A DNA stretch of 13,081 bases, taken from Pseudomonadota bacterium. Its GTDB lineage: Bacteria; Pseudomonadota; Alphaproteobacteria; Caulobacterales; Caulobacteraceae. The stretch lies in contig JAEZEZ010000127.1 in assembly GCA_023432855.1 (NCBI GenBank), positions 1 through 13,081 of the forward strand, written 5' to 3'. Positions 7,194-13,081 of this stretch are shown in pieces. Under the pieces are notes generated by a model. The model saw nothing but the letters and a program-made list of their open reading frames with translations, searched no databases and was not told the DNA's origin. The translations under genes were made by a program, and so were the position numbers. The first letter of the stretch is position 1, and each line of letters opens with the position of its first letter.

Positions 7194-7198
7194 TGTTC
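7184..7198 (-). promoter_or_regulatory. LexA box of the lipoprotein gene
   Basis: GTTC-CTGCAAT-GTTC is a second perfect GTTC-N7-GTTC operator. In the direction of the lipoprotein gene it reads GAAC-N7-GAAC, the same orientation as the mmcB box relative to mmcB. It lies 47 bases before the ATG at 7137 and about 85 bases before coaBC, so the lipoprotein gene is the more likely target. An additional inverted half-site, GAACA-CCGA-TGTTC (7174-7187), overlaps it. Confidence 0.85.
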
Positions 7199-7223
7199 TT
7201 GTTTGGCGCCGCTGGATCGCGCG

Positions 7224-7240
7224 CCCGGCATGGCGCCGGG
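7224..7240. repeat. Inverted repeat upstream of coaBC
   Basis: CCCGGC (7224-7229) and GCCGGG (7235-7240) can form a 6-bp hairpin with a 5-base loop, flanked by GCGCG-type arms on both sides. It lies between the lipoprotein promoter and coaBC. A GCTACATG (7252-7259) resembling a -10 element lies downstream, but no -35 is clear. Function unknown; it may be chance in GC-rich DNA. Confidence 0.25.
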
Positions 7241-7282
7241 CCGATGCGCGCGCTACATGCCCTGTGAACGGCGGAGCATCCC

Positions 7283-8500
7283 TTGGACGGCAAGCGCATC
7301 CTTCTGATCGTCGGCGGCGGCATCGCGGCCTACAAGGCGCTCGAACTCATCCGACTTCTGCGCAAGGCGGGGGCGGAGGTGCGTTGCGTCCTGACCCGCG
7401 CAGGCGAGAAGTTCGTCACGCCGATGTCGCTGGCGGCCCTCTCCAACAACCCCGTGCGCGCCGACCTCTTCGATCTCGGCGCCGAGGCCGAGATGGGGCA
7501 CATCGAGCTCTCCCGCTGGGCGGACCTGGTGGTCGTGGCGCCGGCGACTGCTGACCTGCTGGCCAAGAGCGCCAACGGATTGGCCGACGACCTGGCCTCG
7601 ACCGCGCTGCTGGCGACCGACAAGCGGGTGCTGGCGGCGCCGGCGATGAACGTGCGCATGTGGCTCCACCCCTCCGTCGTGCGCAACGTGGAGCGACTTC
7701 GGACCGATGGCTGGCTCATGGTCGGCCCGGACGACGGCGAGATGGCGTGCGGCGAATACGGGCCAGGCCGCATGGCGGAACCCGACGCGATTGTGAAGGC
7801 CATCGGGGACGCTCTCGGACAGGGCGCGGAAAGGCCGATGCTCGTCGCGCCCGCTCTGGGGACTCTGGCAGGTCGCCACCTTCTGGTCACCGCCGGCCCC
7901 ACTTTCGAGCCCATCGACCCGGTCCGCGGCCTCACCAACCGCTCCAGCGGCAAGCAGGGCTATGCGGTGGCCGAGGCGCTGGCTGCGCTCGGCGCCCGGG
8001 TCACCCTGGTCAGCGGTCCGACGGCGCTGCCGCCGCCTGCGGGCGTCACCCGCATAGACGTCGAAACCGCGGTCGAGATGGAGGCGGCCTGCCGCGCCGC
8101 CCTCCCGGCGGACGCCGCGGTGATGGTGGCGGCGGTGGCCGACTGGAGGCCGGAAGCGACGGCCGACCGCAAGGTGAAGAAGACCGGCGGCGGGGCCACC
8201 GTTCGCCTGGTGGAGAACCCCGACATCCTGGCGGGCATCGCCCGCAAGGGGGCGCAGCGCCCTGCGCTGGTGGTCGGGTTCGCGGCCGAGACTCACGAGG
8301 TCGAGCGCTTCGCCGCCGAGAAGCTCAAGAAGAAGGGCTGCGACTGGATCGTGGCCAACGACGTCGGGGGCGGTGTCTTCGGCAGCGACGACAACGAGGT
8401 CTCGCTCGTGACCCGCGAAGGCGTCGAACCCTGGGGACCGGCCAGCAAGCGCGAGATCGCCCGCCGGCTGGCCCAGCGCATTGCGGAGACCCTGAAATGA
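7283..8500 (+). CDS. coaBC: Bifunctional phosphopantothenoylcysteine decarboxylase / phosphopantothenate-cysteine ligase
   Basis: Performs two successive steps of coenzyme A synthesis: CoaB joins cysteine to 4'-phosphopantothenate using CTP, and CoaC decarboxylates the product using FMN. In the N-terminal CoaC part: flavin-site GGGIAAYKALELIRLL (11-26), catalytic His73 (GHIELSRWAD), PAMN (120-123) and Cys156 in ACGEYGPGRM, the substrate-clamp motif. In the CoaB part (from about 197): TAGPTFEPIDPVR, the NRSSGKQG dimer/cytidine motif (219-226), AAVADWRP and K296/K299-K300. The 405-aa length is normal. The start is TTG at 7283, supported by GGAG six bases before it and by homology starting at residue 4. 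Its stop overlaps the dut start (ATGA), so the two are surely co-transcribed and translationally coupled. Confidence 0.96.
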   Translation: MDGKRILLIVGGGIAAYKALELIRLLRKAGAEVRCVLTRAGEKFVTPMSLAALSNNPVRADLFDLGAEAEMGHIELSRWADLVVVAPATADLLAKSANGLADDLASTALLATDKRVLAAPAMNVRMWLHPSVVRNVERLRTDGWLMVGPDDGEMACGEYGPGRMAEPDAIVKAIGDALGQGAERPMLVAPALGTLAGRHLLVTAGPTFEPIDPVRGLTNRSSGKQGYAVAEALAALGARVTLVSGPTALPPPAGVTRIDVETAVEMEAACRAALPADAAVMVAAVADWRPEATADRKVKKTGGGATVRLVENPDILAGIARKGAQRPALVVGFAAETHEVERFAAEKLKKKGCDWIVANDVGGGVFGSDDNEVSLVTREGVEPWGPASKREIARRLAQRIAETLK

Positions 8501-8952
8501 GCCTGCCCGTCCGCATTTCGCGCCTTCCCCACTCCGAGGGGATCGACCTTCCGGCCTACGGCACTGATGGCGCCGCGGGTCTCGACCTGCGCGCCGCTGT
8601 GCCGGCCGATACGCCCCTGACGCTGGCGCCGGGAGCCCGCGCCCTGGTGCCGACGGGGCTGAGCATAGCCGTGCCCCCGGGTTACGAAGCCCAGGTGCGG
8701 CCGCGTTCGGGGCTGGCGCTGAAATCGGGGATCACCTGCCTGAATACGCCGGGCACGATCGACAGCGACTACCGGGGCGAGGTGGGCGTCATCCTCGCCA
8801 ATCTCGGCGCCGAACCCTTCACCATCCACCGGGGCGACCGCATCGCCCAGATGGTGGTGGCGCGGTACGAGCGTGTCGTGTGGGAAGAGGCGGACCAGCT
8901 GGACGATACCGCCCGGGGCGGGGGCGGCTTCGGCTCCACCGGGCGCGCCTAG
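8497..8952 (+). CDS. dut: Deoxyuridine 5'-triphosphate nucleotidohydrolase (dUTPase)
   Basis: Hydrolyses dUTP to dUMP and pyrophosphate, keeping uracil out of DNA and feeding thymidylate synthesis. The 151-aa trimeric-type enzyme shows all five motifs: I AGLDLRA (27-33), II RSGLA (70-74), III GTIDSDYRGE (86-95, including the catalytic Asp), IV GDRIAQMV (113-120), and V GGGGFGSTGR (141-150), the flexible C-terminal arm that closes over the substrate. The ATG overlaps the coaBC stop by four bases (ATGA), a coupling of dut to coaBC seen in many bacteria. There is no separate promoter. Confidence 0.97.
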   Translation: MSLPVRISRLPHSEGIDLPAYGTDGAAGLDLRAAVPADTPLTLAPGARALVPTGLSIAVPPGYEAQVRPRSGLALKSGITCLNTPGTIDSDYRGEVGVILANLGAEPFTIHRGDRIAQMVVARYERVVWEEADQLDDTARGGGGFGSTGRA

Positions 8953-8981
8953 GCGAGACGTTTCGCCCGTGACGGGAAACT

Positions 8982-8986
8982 GAATC
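8982..8986. promoter_or_regulatory. GANTC (CcrM-type) site upstream of the small membrane protein gene
   Basis: GAATC lies in the 95-bp gap after dut, about 60 bases before the next start codon. The same gap holds a single GGTTAACC (9006-9013) that resembles half of a CtrA site, but the second half is absent. Regulation by methylation is possible but not shown. Confidence 0.25.
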
Positions 8987-9047
8987 GCCGGAACGCCGTT
9001 CTTTGGGTTAACCATACGGCCAAGCCATGACGGCTGCGGAGGTTCCC

Positions 9048-9416
9048 ATGGATTCAGTGATGGCGTTTGTCCAACCCGCCTATGAGTTCGTCCACGCCGG
9101 ATTCTCCGACGTGAAATCCCAGGTCATCGCGATCGTGATCGCCATCGTGGCGGCCGTCCTGATGAAGGGCTGGGGCCGCATTTGGGGCGCGGCTCTCGTC
9201 GCGGTCGTCGCCCACCTGATCATCCAGGCGCTCCTGCCGCTGGTGGCGTCATCGGCCTTCCGGCTTCAGGACCTGGTGCCCGACTTCGTCTCGCTCGGCT
9301 TCTGGGCGAATGCGCTGGCCCTCTACGTCGGCTACCTGCTGGTGATCGCCTTCTTCTTCTTCCTGAAGCACCACGTCTTCCGGGTCGGCAAGGGCGGGCA
9401 CGCGCACGCGCATTGA
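9048..9416 (+). CDS. Small three-helix inner-membrane protein, unknown function
   Basis: I do not recognise this 122-aa protein. It has three hydrophobic segments (about residues 24-39, 47-67 and 88-106), an N-terminal amphipathic stretch (FVQPAYEFVHAGFSDV), and a short basic, histidine-rich C-terminus (FLKHHVFRVGKGGHAHAH) that could bind metal or sit on the cytoplasmic face. The ATG at 9048 was chosen because GGAGG (9038-9042) is placed ideally before it; an in-frame ATG at 9027 would add seven residues. It lies in the same direction as dut but after a 95-bp gap, so it probably has its own promoter. It is convergent with dapB, 10 bp apart. Confidence 0.75.
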   Translation: MDSVMAFVQPAYEFVHAGFSDVKSQVIAIVIAIVAAVLMKGWGRIWGAALVAVVAHLIIQALLPLVASSAFRLQDLVPDFVSLGFWANALALYVGYLLVIAFFFFLKHHVFRVGKGGHAHAH

Positions 9417-9426
9417 AGCGCGGCGC

Positions 9427-10179
9427 TCAACGTCGCCTGAAGCCCAGGACGTCCTGCATGTCGTAGAGCCCCGGCTCGCGGCCGACCGCCCATACGGCGG
9501 CCTCCACCGCGCCCCGCGCGAACAGCGCGCGGTCGCGGGCGGAGTGCGACAGGGTGAGGATCTCGTCTTCGCCGGCGAAGATCACCGTGTGATCGCCGAC
9601 GATCCCGCCGCCCCGGACCACCGAGAAGCCGATGCGGCCATCCTGGCGCGGCCCCTGCCCGGTCTCGCGCGGCGGGTCGCGGAGGTCGTCCAGCCGCCCC
9701 CCGCGGCCGCGAGCTGCCGCCTCGCCCAGCATCAGGGCGGTTCCTGACGGCGCGTCCAGCTTGCGACGGTGGTGGGCTTCGAACACTTCCGCGTCCCAGC
9801 CCTGCGCGTCCAGGCGCGCCGCGGCCTGTTCGACGAGGCCGATCAGCACGTTCACGCCGAGGGAGAAGTTGCCGCTGAGGACGATCGGGACCGACCTGGC
9901 GGCTGCCTCGACCTGGGCCTTCTGCGCCGCCGTAAAACCGGTCGAGCCGATCACCAGCGCGGGCCTTCCGCGCTCGGCGCACCGCTCGGCGAGAGCCGCT
10001 GACGCCTCGGCGGTGGTGAAGTCGATCACCACGTCGCAGGCGGCGAGATCGGGCTCTTCGCCCCGGTCGAAGCGAAGGGCGGTCAGGGCCGTGTCACGCT
10101 CGTCGAGCACCGCGGTGACGGCGCGGCCCATGCGGCCCCGGGCGCCCGCCACCCCGACGTGAAGGATGCCGCCGCTCAC
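9427..10179 (-). CDS. dapB: 4-hydroxy-tetrahydrodipicolinate reductase
   Basis: NAD(P)H-dependent reductase of the diaminopimelate/lysine pathway, needed for peptidoglycan and lysine. The 250 residues show the Rossmann nucleotide site VGVAGARGRMG (8-18), VIDFT (51-55), GSTGF (78-82), the SGNFSLGVN substrate region (102-110), and the family signature EAHHRRKLDAPSGTA (134-148). The latter holds the catalytic His136/His137 and Lys140. Slightly shorter than the E. coli enzyme (273 aa) but within the family range. The start is GTG at 10179, with GGAG about 12 bases upstream; it places the Rossmann strand correctly. Divergent from the GST-like gene across a 75-bp gap. Confidence 0.96.
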   Translation of the reverse strand: MSGGILHVGVAGARGRMGRAVTAVLDERDTALTALRFDRGEEPDLAACDVVIDFTTAEASAALAERCAERGRPALVIGSTGFTAAQKAQVEAAARSVPIVLSGNFSLGVNVLIGLVEQAAARLDAQGWDAEVFEAHHRRKLDAPSGTALMLGEAAARGRGGRLDDLRDPPRETGQGPRQDGRIGFSVVRGGGIVGDHTVIFAGEDEILTLSHSARDRALFARGAVEAAVWAVGREPGLYDMQDVLGFRRR

Positions 10180-10200
10180 AGACCCGCGCTCCGCGAAGCC

Positions 10201-10229
10201 TTGTCAGTTTTTTTTGAATACGCTATCGG
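10201..10229 (+). promoter_or_regulatory. Candidate promoter of the GST-like gene
   Basis: TTGTCAG (10201-10207) and GCTATCGG (10222-10229) fit the Caulobacter housekeeping -35 and -10 with a 14-base spacer. The spacer begins with eight consecutive T, unusual in this GC-rich window. A GACTC methylation site (10229-10233) overlaps the 3' end of the -10. The expected start near 10236 gives a leader of about 20 bases containing AGGGGA (10243-10248), six bases before the ATG at 10255. Confidence 0.55.
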
Positions 10230-10254
10230 ACTCGGCGTCATCAGGGGACATCCC

Positions 10255-10911
10255 ATGAAGCTCTACTCCGGATATATCTCGCCCTATGCCGCGCGGGCCC
10301 GCATGGCGGTCTACGCCAAAGGCCTCGACGTGGAAATCCTGCCGCCGCCCGGCGGCTCCAAGTCCTCCGAGTACCTGTCGATCAATCCCATGGGCAAGCT
10401 GCCCTGCCTGGTTACCGACGATGGCCACGCCGTGCCGGAAAGCGCCATCATCGTGGAATTCCTCGAGGCGCTCTATCCCGAGCGCCCTCTGACCCCCGCC
10501 GACCCCGTGGAGGCGACGCGGGCGCGGCTCGTGGCCCGCATCGGCGAAACCTATGTGCTCGCGCCCATGAGCAAGCTGTTCGGCCAGCTCGATCCCAAGA
10601 CTCGCGACGAGGCGGCGACCGGCGCCGCGATCGCGGAGCTTGAGGCCGGGCTGGGACACCTCGAGGCCTTCCTCGACCGAAGCGGTCCCTACGCCACCGG
10701 AAAGCACCTGACGCTGGCGGACTGCCAGTTGGCGCCCACGCTGTTCTTCGTGCGCGTGCTGGGGCCACTGTTCGGCAAGGACTGGATCTCGGCCCATCCG
10801 CAGATCGCCGCCTACATGGCGTCGAGCGCCGCCGACGAGACGATCGCGAAGGTCCAGGGTGAGATGATGGATGCGCTGGCCCACTACCAGCGGACAGGCG
10901 AGTTCAGGTAG
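10255..10911 (+). CDS. Glutathione S-transferase family protein
   Basis: Cytosolic GST-fold protein of 218 aa; substrate unknown. The thioredoxin-like N-terminal domain shows MKLYSGYISPYAARARM (Tyr7 and Ser9 are candidate glutathione-activating residues), the cis-proline segment INPMGKLPCLV (Pro50) and PESAIIVEFLEALYP, in which Glu62-Ser63 would hold the gamma-glutamyl group. The all-helical C-terminal domain (about 85-218) contains the N-capping motif HLTLADCQLAP (Asp156). The start at ATG 10255 is fixed by the promoter, the AGGGGA ribosome site and the family N-terminus; an upstream in-frame start would run through the promoter. Convergent with dnaJ, 18 bp apart. It could act in detoxification or as an isomerase of the zeta type; the sequence does not decide. 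Confidence 0.9.
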   Translation: MKLYSGYISPYAARARMAVYAKGLDVEILPPPGGSKSSEYLSINPMGKLPCLVTDDGHAVPESAIIVEFLEALYPERPLTPADPVEATRARLVARIGETYVLAPMSKLFGQLDPKTRDEAATGAAIAELEAGLGHLEAFLDRSGPYATGKHLTLADCQLAPTLFFVRVLGPLFGKDWISAHPQIAAYMASSAADETIAKVQGEMMDALAHYQRTGEFR

Positions 10912-10929
10912 GCGGCAGGCCGGGAGCCG

Positions 10930-12117
10930 TCAGGCCCCCGCCTGCACCGTCGTCGTCAGGTCGTCCCAGAAGCGCTTGGCCTTCTTGAGAAAGCCCGCGT
11001 TGCGCGGATGCTGCTTCTCCCCGCAGCTTTCGGCGAGCTGGCGCATCAGCTCCTTCTGCTTGGCCGTCAGGTGGGTCGGGGTCTCGACGTAGAGCTCGAC
11101 CACCAGGTCGCCGCGCTGGCGGCCGTTCAGCGAGGCCATGCCCCGGCCCTTGAGCCGAATGGTCCGGCCGGTCTGGGAGCCTTCGGGGATGGTGACGCTG
11201 GTCTTGCAGTCCTCGCAGGTCGGCTGGATCGACAGGCAGGGCGCTTCGATCTCTCCGCCCAGGGCCGCCGTGCACATGGGCACGGGCACGCTGACCAGCA
11301 GGTCCAGGCCGTCGCGCTCAAAGAGCTCGTGCGGTTTCACTGACAAGAAGATGTAGAGGTCGCCGCGCGGCCCGCCGCGCAGGCCCGCGTCGCCCTCGCC
11401 CGACAGGCGGATGCGGGCGCCGTCGTCGACGCCGGCGGGAATGCGGACCTGAAGCGTGCGCTCGCGGCGCACCTGGCCCTGGCCGTGGCACTTGAAGCAG
11501 GGATCGGCGACCACGCGGCCCGCGCCGCCGCAGCGGGGGCAGGTCCGCTCGACGGCGAAGAAGCCGTTGGCGGCGCGCACGCGGCCGGCGCCGCCGCAAC
11601 CGCCGCACATGGTCGGTTGAGTGCCCGGCTTGGCGCCGGTGCCGTCACAGGTGTCACAGGTGATGGTGGTCGGCGCGGTGATCTCGACCTCGGCTCCGCG
11701 ATAGGCCTGCTCGAGGGTGATCTCGAGGTCATGGCGGATGTCCGCGCCGCGCACCGGGCCGGTCGAGCCCCGCCGCTGCTGGCCGAACATGTCGCCGAAG
11801 ACGTCGCCGAACACCTCGGAGAAGATGTCGTTGACGTCGTGGAACTGGGCCCCGCCGCGGCCGAACGGTCCCCCCGGACCGCCGCCCATACCGCCGTTGA
11901 CGCCGGCGTGGCCGAACCGGTCGTAGGCGGCGCGCTTGTTGGCGTCCGACAGGACCGAATAGGCCTCGTTCAGCTCCTTGAAGCGTGTGGCCGCCTGTTC
12001 GCAGCCGCCATTGCGGTCAGGGTGGTGTTCCATCGCCGCCTTGCGGAAGGCGGCCTTGATCTCGGCGGCGTCCGCGGTGCGCTGGACGCCCAGGATCTCA
12101 TAATAGTCACGCGCCAT
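10930..12117 (-). CDS. dnaJ: Chaperone protein DnaJ (Hsp40)
   Basis: Co-chaperone that delivers unfolded proteins to DnaK and stimulates its ATPase. The 395 residues show the J-domain with HPD (32-34), a Gly/Phe-rich segment (about 68-115), four zinc-finger repeats (C154/157, C171/174, C193/196, C207/210, each CxxCxGxG) and the C-terminal substrate and dimerisation domains. Unusual: extra cysteines in the second C-terminal domain (C282, and C294, C301, C304 in APCLSIQPTCEDC), where most DnaJ proteins have a shorter loop. The ATG at 12117 has only a weak G-rich ribosome site. It is 71 bp downstream of dnaK, with a hairpin between them, and is probably expressed from dnaK read-through at a lower level. 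Confidence 0.97.
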   Translation of the reverse strand: MARDYYEILGVQRTADAAEIKAAFRKAAMEHHPDRNGGCEQAATRFKELNEAYSVLSDANKRAAYDRFGHAGVNGGMGGGPGGPFGRGGAQFHDVNDIFSEVFGDVFGDMFGQQRRGSTGPVRGADIRHDLEITLEQAYRGAEVEITAPTTITCDTCDGTGAKPGTQPTMCGGCGGAGRVRAANGFFAVERTCPRCGGAGRVVADPCFKCHGQGQVRRERTLQVRIPAGVDDGARIRLSGEGDAGLRGGPRGDLYIFLSVKPHELFERDGLDLLVSVPVPMCTAALGGEIEAPCLSIQPTCEDCKTSVTIPEGSQTGRTIRLKGRGMASLNGRQRGDLVVELYVETPTHLTAKQKELMRQLAESCGEKQHPRNAGFLKKAKRFWDDLTTTVQAGA

Positions 12118-12143
12118 GCGTTACGCCCCATACTCGCAGCCGC

Positions 12144-12176
12144 GTCCGGGATAGCGGCTTTCCGACCATCCCGGAC
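12144..12176 (-). other. dnaK-dnaJ intercistronic hairpin
   Basis: A perfect 9-bp inverted repeat, GTCCGGGAT (12144-12152) and ATCCCGGAC (12168-12176), encloses a 15-base loop that can itself form CGG-CTTT-CCG. It lies 12 bases after the dnaK stop codon. In the transcribed strand no run of U follows, so it is not a standard intrinsic terminator. It could attenuate transcription, mark an RNA-processing site or protect the dnaK message, lowering dnaJ relative to dnaK. Confidence 0.65.
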
Positions 12177-12188
12177 CACGACATTGCG

Positions 12189-13081
12189 TCACGCCGACTT
12201 CTTCTCGTCGCCATCGACTTCCTCGAACTCGGCGTCGACGACGTCCTCGCCGCCTTCGGCGGTCTGGGCGTCACCGGCTTCCGAACCCGGGGAGGCGGCG
12301 TTGTACATGGCCTCGCCGAGCTTCATGGAAGCCTGGGCGAGCGCCTGGGTCTTGGCGCGGATGGCGTCCGCGTCCTCGCCCTCGAGCGCCGACTTCAGGT
12401 CGGACAGGGCGGTTTCGATGGCCGTCTTCTCTTCCGCGCCGACCTTGTCGCCGTGCTCGGCCAGCGCCTTCTCGGTCGAGTGGACCAGGGCGTCGCCGCC
12501 GTTGCGCGCGTCGACCAGGTCCTTGCGCTTCTTGTCCTCGGCGGCATGAGCCTCGGCGTCCTTCACCATCTGCTCGATGTCGGCGTCGGACAGGCCGCCG
12601 TTGGCCTGGATGCGGATCGACTGCTCCTTGTTCGTCGCCTTGTCCTTGGCCGTGACGTGCACGATGCCGTTGGCGTCGATGTCGAAGGTCACCTCGACCT
12701 GGGGCACGCCGCGGGGCGCCGGCGGGATGCCGACCAGGTCGAACTGGCCCAGCAGCTTGTTGTCCGCCGCCATTGGCCGCTCGCCCTGGAAGACCCGGAT
12801 GGTCACGGCCGACTGGTTGTCGTCAGCGGTGGAGAACACCTGGCTCTTCTTGGTCGGGATGGTGGTGTTGCGCTCGATGATCTTGGTGCAGACGCCGCCG
12901 AGCGTCTCGATGCCGAGGGAGAGCGGGGTGACGTCGAGGAGCAGGAGCCCCTTCACGTCGCCGCCGAGCACGCCGCCCTGGATGGCAGCGCCGACCGCGA
13001 CGCACTCGTCCGGGTTGATGCCCTTGAAGGGCTCCTTGCCGCAGAACGCCTTGACCGCGTCCTGCACGGCGGGGATACGGG
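12189..13081 (-). CDS. dnaK: Chaperone protein DnaK (Hsp70), N-terminal part outside the window
   Basis: ATP-dependent chaperone. The frame is open to the window edge, and about 297 C-terminal codons are present. Visible: the end of the nucleotide-binding domain (IPAVQDAVKAF, NPDECVAVGAAIQGG), the conserved interdomain linker GLLLLDVTPLSLGIETLGG, the substrate-binding beta-domain (NTTIPTKKSQVFSTADDNQ, GIPPAPRGVPQVEVTFDIDANGIV), the helical lid, and the acidic tail EGGEDVVDAEFEEVD near the end. A Cys appears at a position usually occupied by Phe (FCGKEP). Transcribed towards dnaJ; its promoter, probably heat-shock controlled, lies outside the window. Confidence 0.97.
   Translation of the reverse strand, partial: RIPAVQDAVKAFCGKEPFKGINPDECVAVGAAIQGGVLGGDVKGLLLLDVTPLSLGIETLGGVCTKIIERNTTIPTKKSQVFSTADDNQSAVTIRVFQGERPMAADNKLLGQFDLVGIPPAPRGVPQVEVTFDIDANGIVHVTAKDKATNKEQSIRIQANGGLSDADIEQMVKDAEAHAAEDKKRKDLVDARNGGDALVHSTEKALAEHGDKVGAEEKTAIETALSDLKSALEGEDADAIRAKTQALAQASMKLGEAMYNAASPGSEAGDAQTAEGGEDVVDAEFEEVDGDEKKSA

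Noticed and set aside
8952..8968. GGCGA...TCGCC inverted repeat after dut as an intrinsic terminator
   Set aside because: The stem is only five base pairs and no T-run follows.
8989..9000. GGAACGCCGTTC as a further LexA site
   Set aside because: The half-sites are inverted with a 3-base spacer, which does not match the alphaproteobacterial direct repeat with seven bases.
9006..9013. GGTTAACC as a CtrA binding site before the small membrane protein gene
   Set aside because: Only one half-site is present; the second TTAA at the required spacing is missing.
10159..10254. N-terminal extension of the GST-like protein by 32 residues
   Set aside because: It would span the predicted promoter and T8 run; ATG 10255 has a good ribosome site and matches the GST N-terminus.
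10912..10945. GCAGGC...GCCTGC between the GST gene and dnaJ as a bidirectional terminator
   Set aside because: Long loop, short stem, extends into dnaJ coding sequence and lacks T-runs on either strand.
11485..12549. A 354-codon + strand frame running across dnaJ, the intercistronic gap and the end of dnaK
   Set aside because: Antisense shadow of dnaJ/dnaK with Ala/Gly/Ser-rich translation and no recognisable motif or ribosome site.

Overview
This is a GC-rich, gene-dense chromosomal window that reads as Caulobacterales (Caulobacter, Phenylobacterium or a close relative). The evidence is a DivL-type pseudokinase with tyrosine in place of the phospho-accepting histidine, alphaproteobacterial LexA boxes (GTTC-N7-GTTC), promoters resembling the Caulobacter housekeeping consensus, and an MmcB DNA-repair gene. 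The genus is not resolved. No rRNA, tRNA, CRISPR array, insertion sequence or prophage was seen. All but two genes are complete: odhB/sucB is cut at the left edge and dnaK at the right edge.

Layout. Left (2-1330, +): the end of odhB (E2 of 2-oxoglutarate dehydrogenase), then a small DUF2007 gene. It converges on divL (1327-3654, -), a cell-fate signalling protein. Middle (3735-5460): an unrecognised 195-aa protein and a zincin-type metallopeptidase (+), the latter convergent with a class III-like sirtuin (-). Then a secreted Blc-like lipocalin (5545-6063, +).

The most interesting segment is 6085-7198. mmcB (+) and a lipoprotein gene (-) face each other, and each has a perfect LexA box over its own promoter. 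The lipoprotein has a lipobox, a polar linker and a C-terminal domain that resembles toxin nucleases of the BECR (barnase/EndoU/colicin/RelE) type. This looks like a two-gene SOS island: one DNA-repair nuclease-fold protein and one exported, possibly toxic, lipoprotein with no visible immunity gene.

Right part: coaBC and dut overlap by ATGA (CoA synthesis and dUTP removal), followed by a small three-helix membrane protein. That gene is convergent with dapB (-), which is divergent from a glutathione S-transferase-like gene (+). The GST gene is convergent with dnaJ, downstream of dnaK (both -, so dnaK is transcribed first) with a strong hairpin between them.

All five convergent gene pairs are packed extremely tightly: two share a palindromic CTAG as both stop codons, and the other three are 9-18 bp apart, with no recognisable intrinsic terminators. 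Several starts are non-ATG (TTG for coaBC, GTG for dapB and the lipocalin), and some genes have features of leaderless mRNAs.
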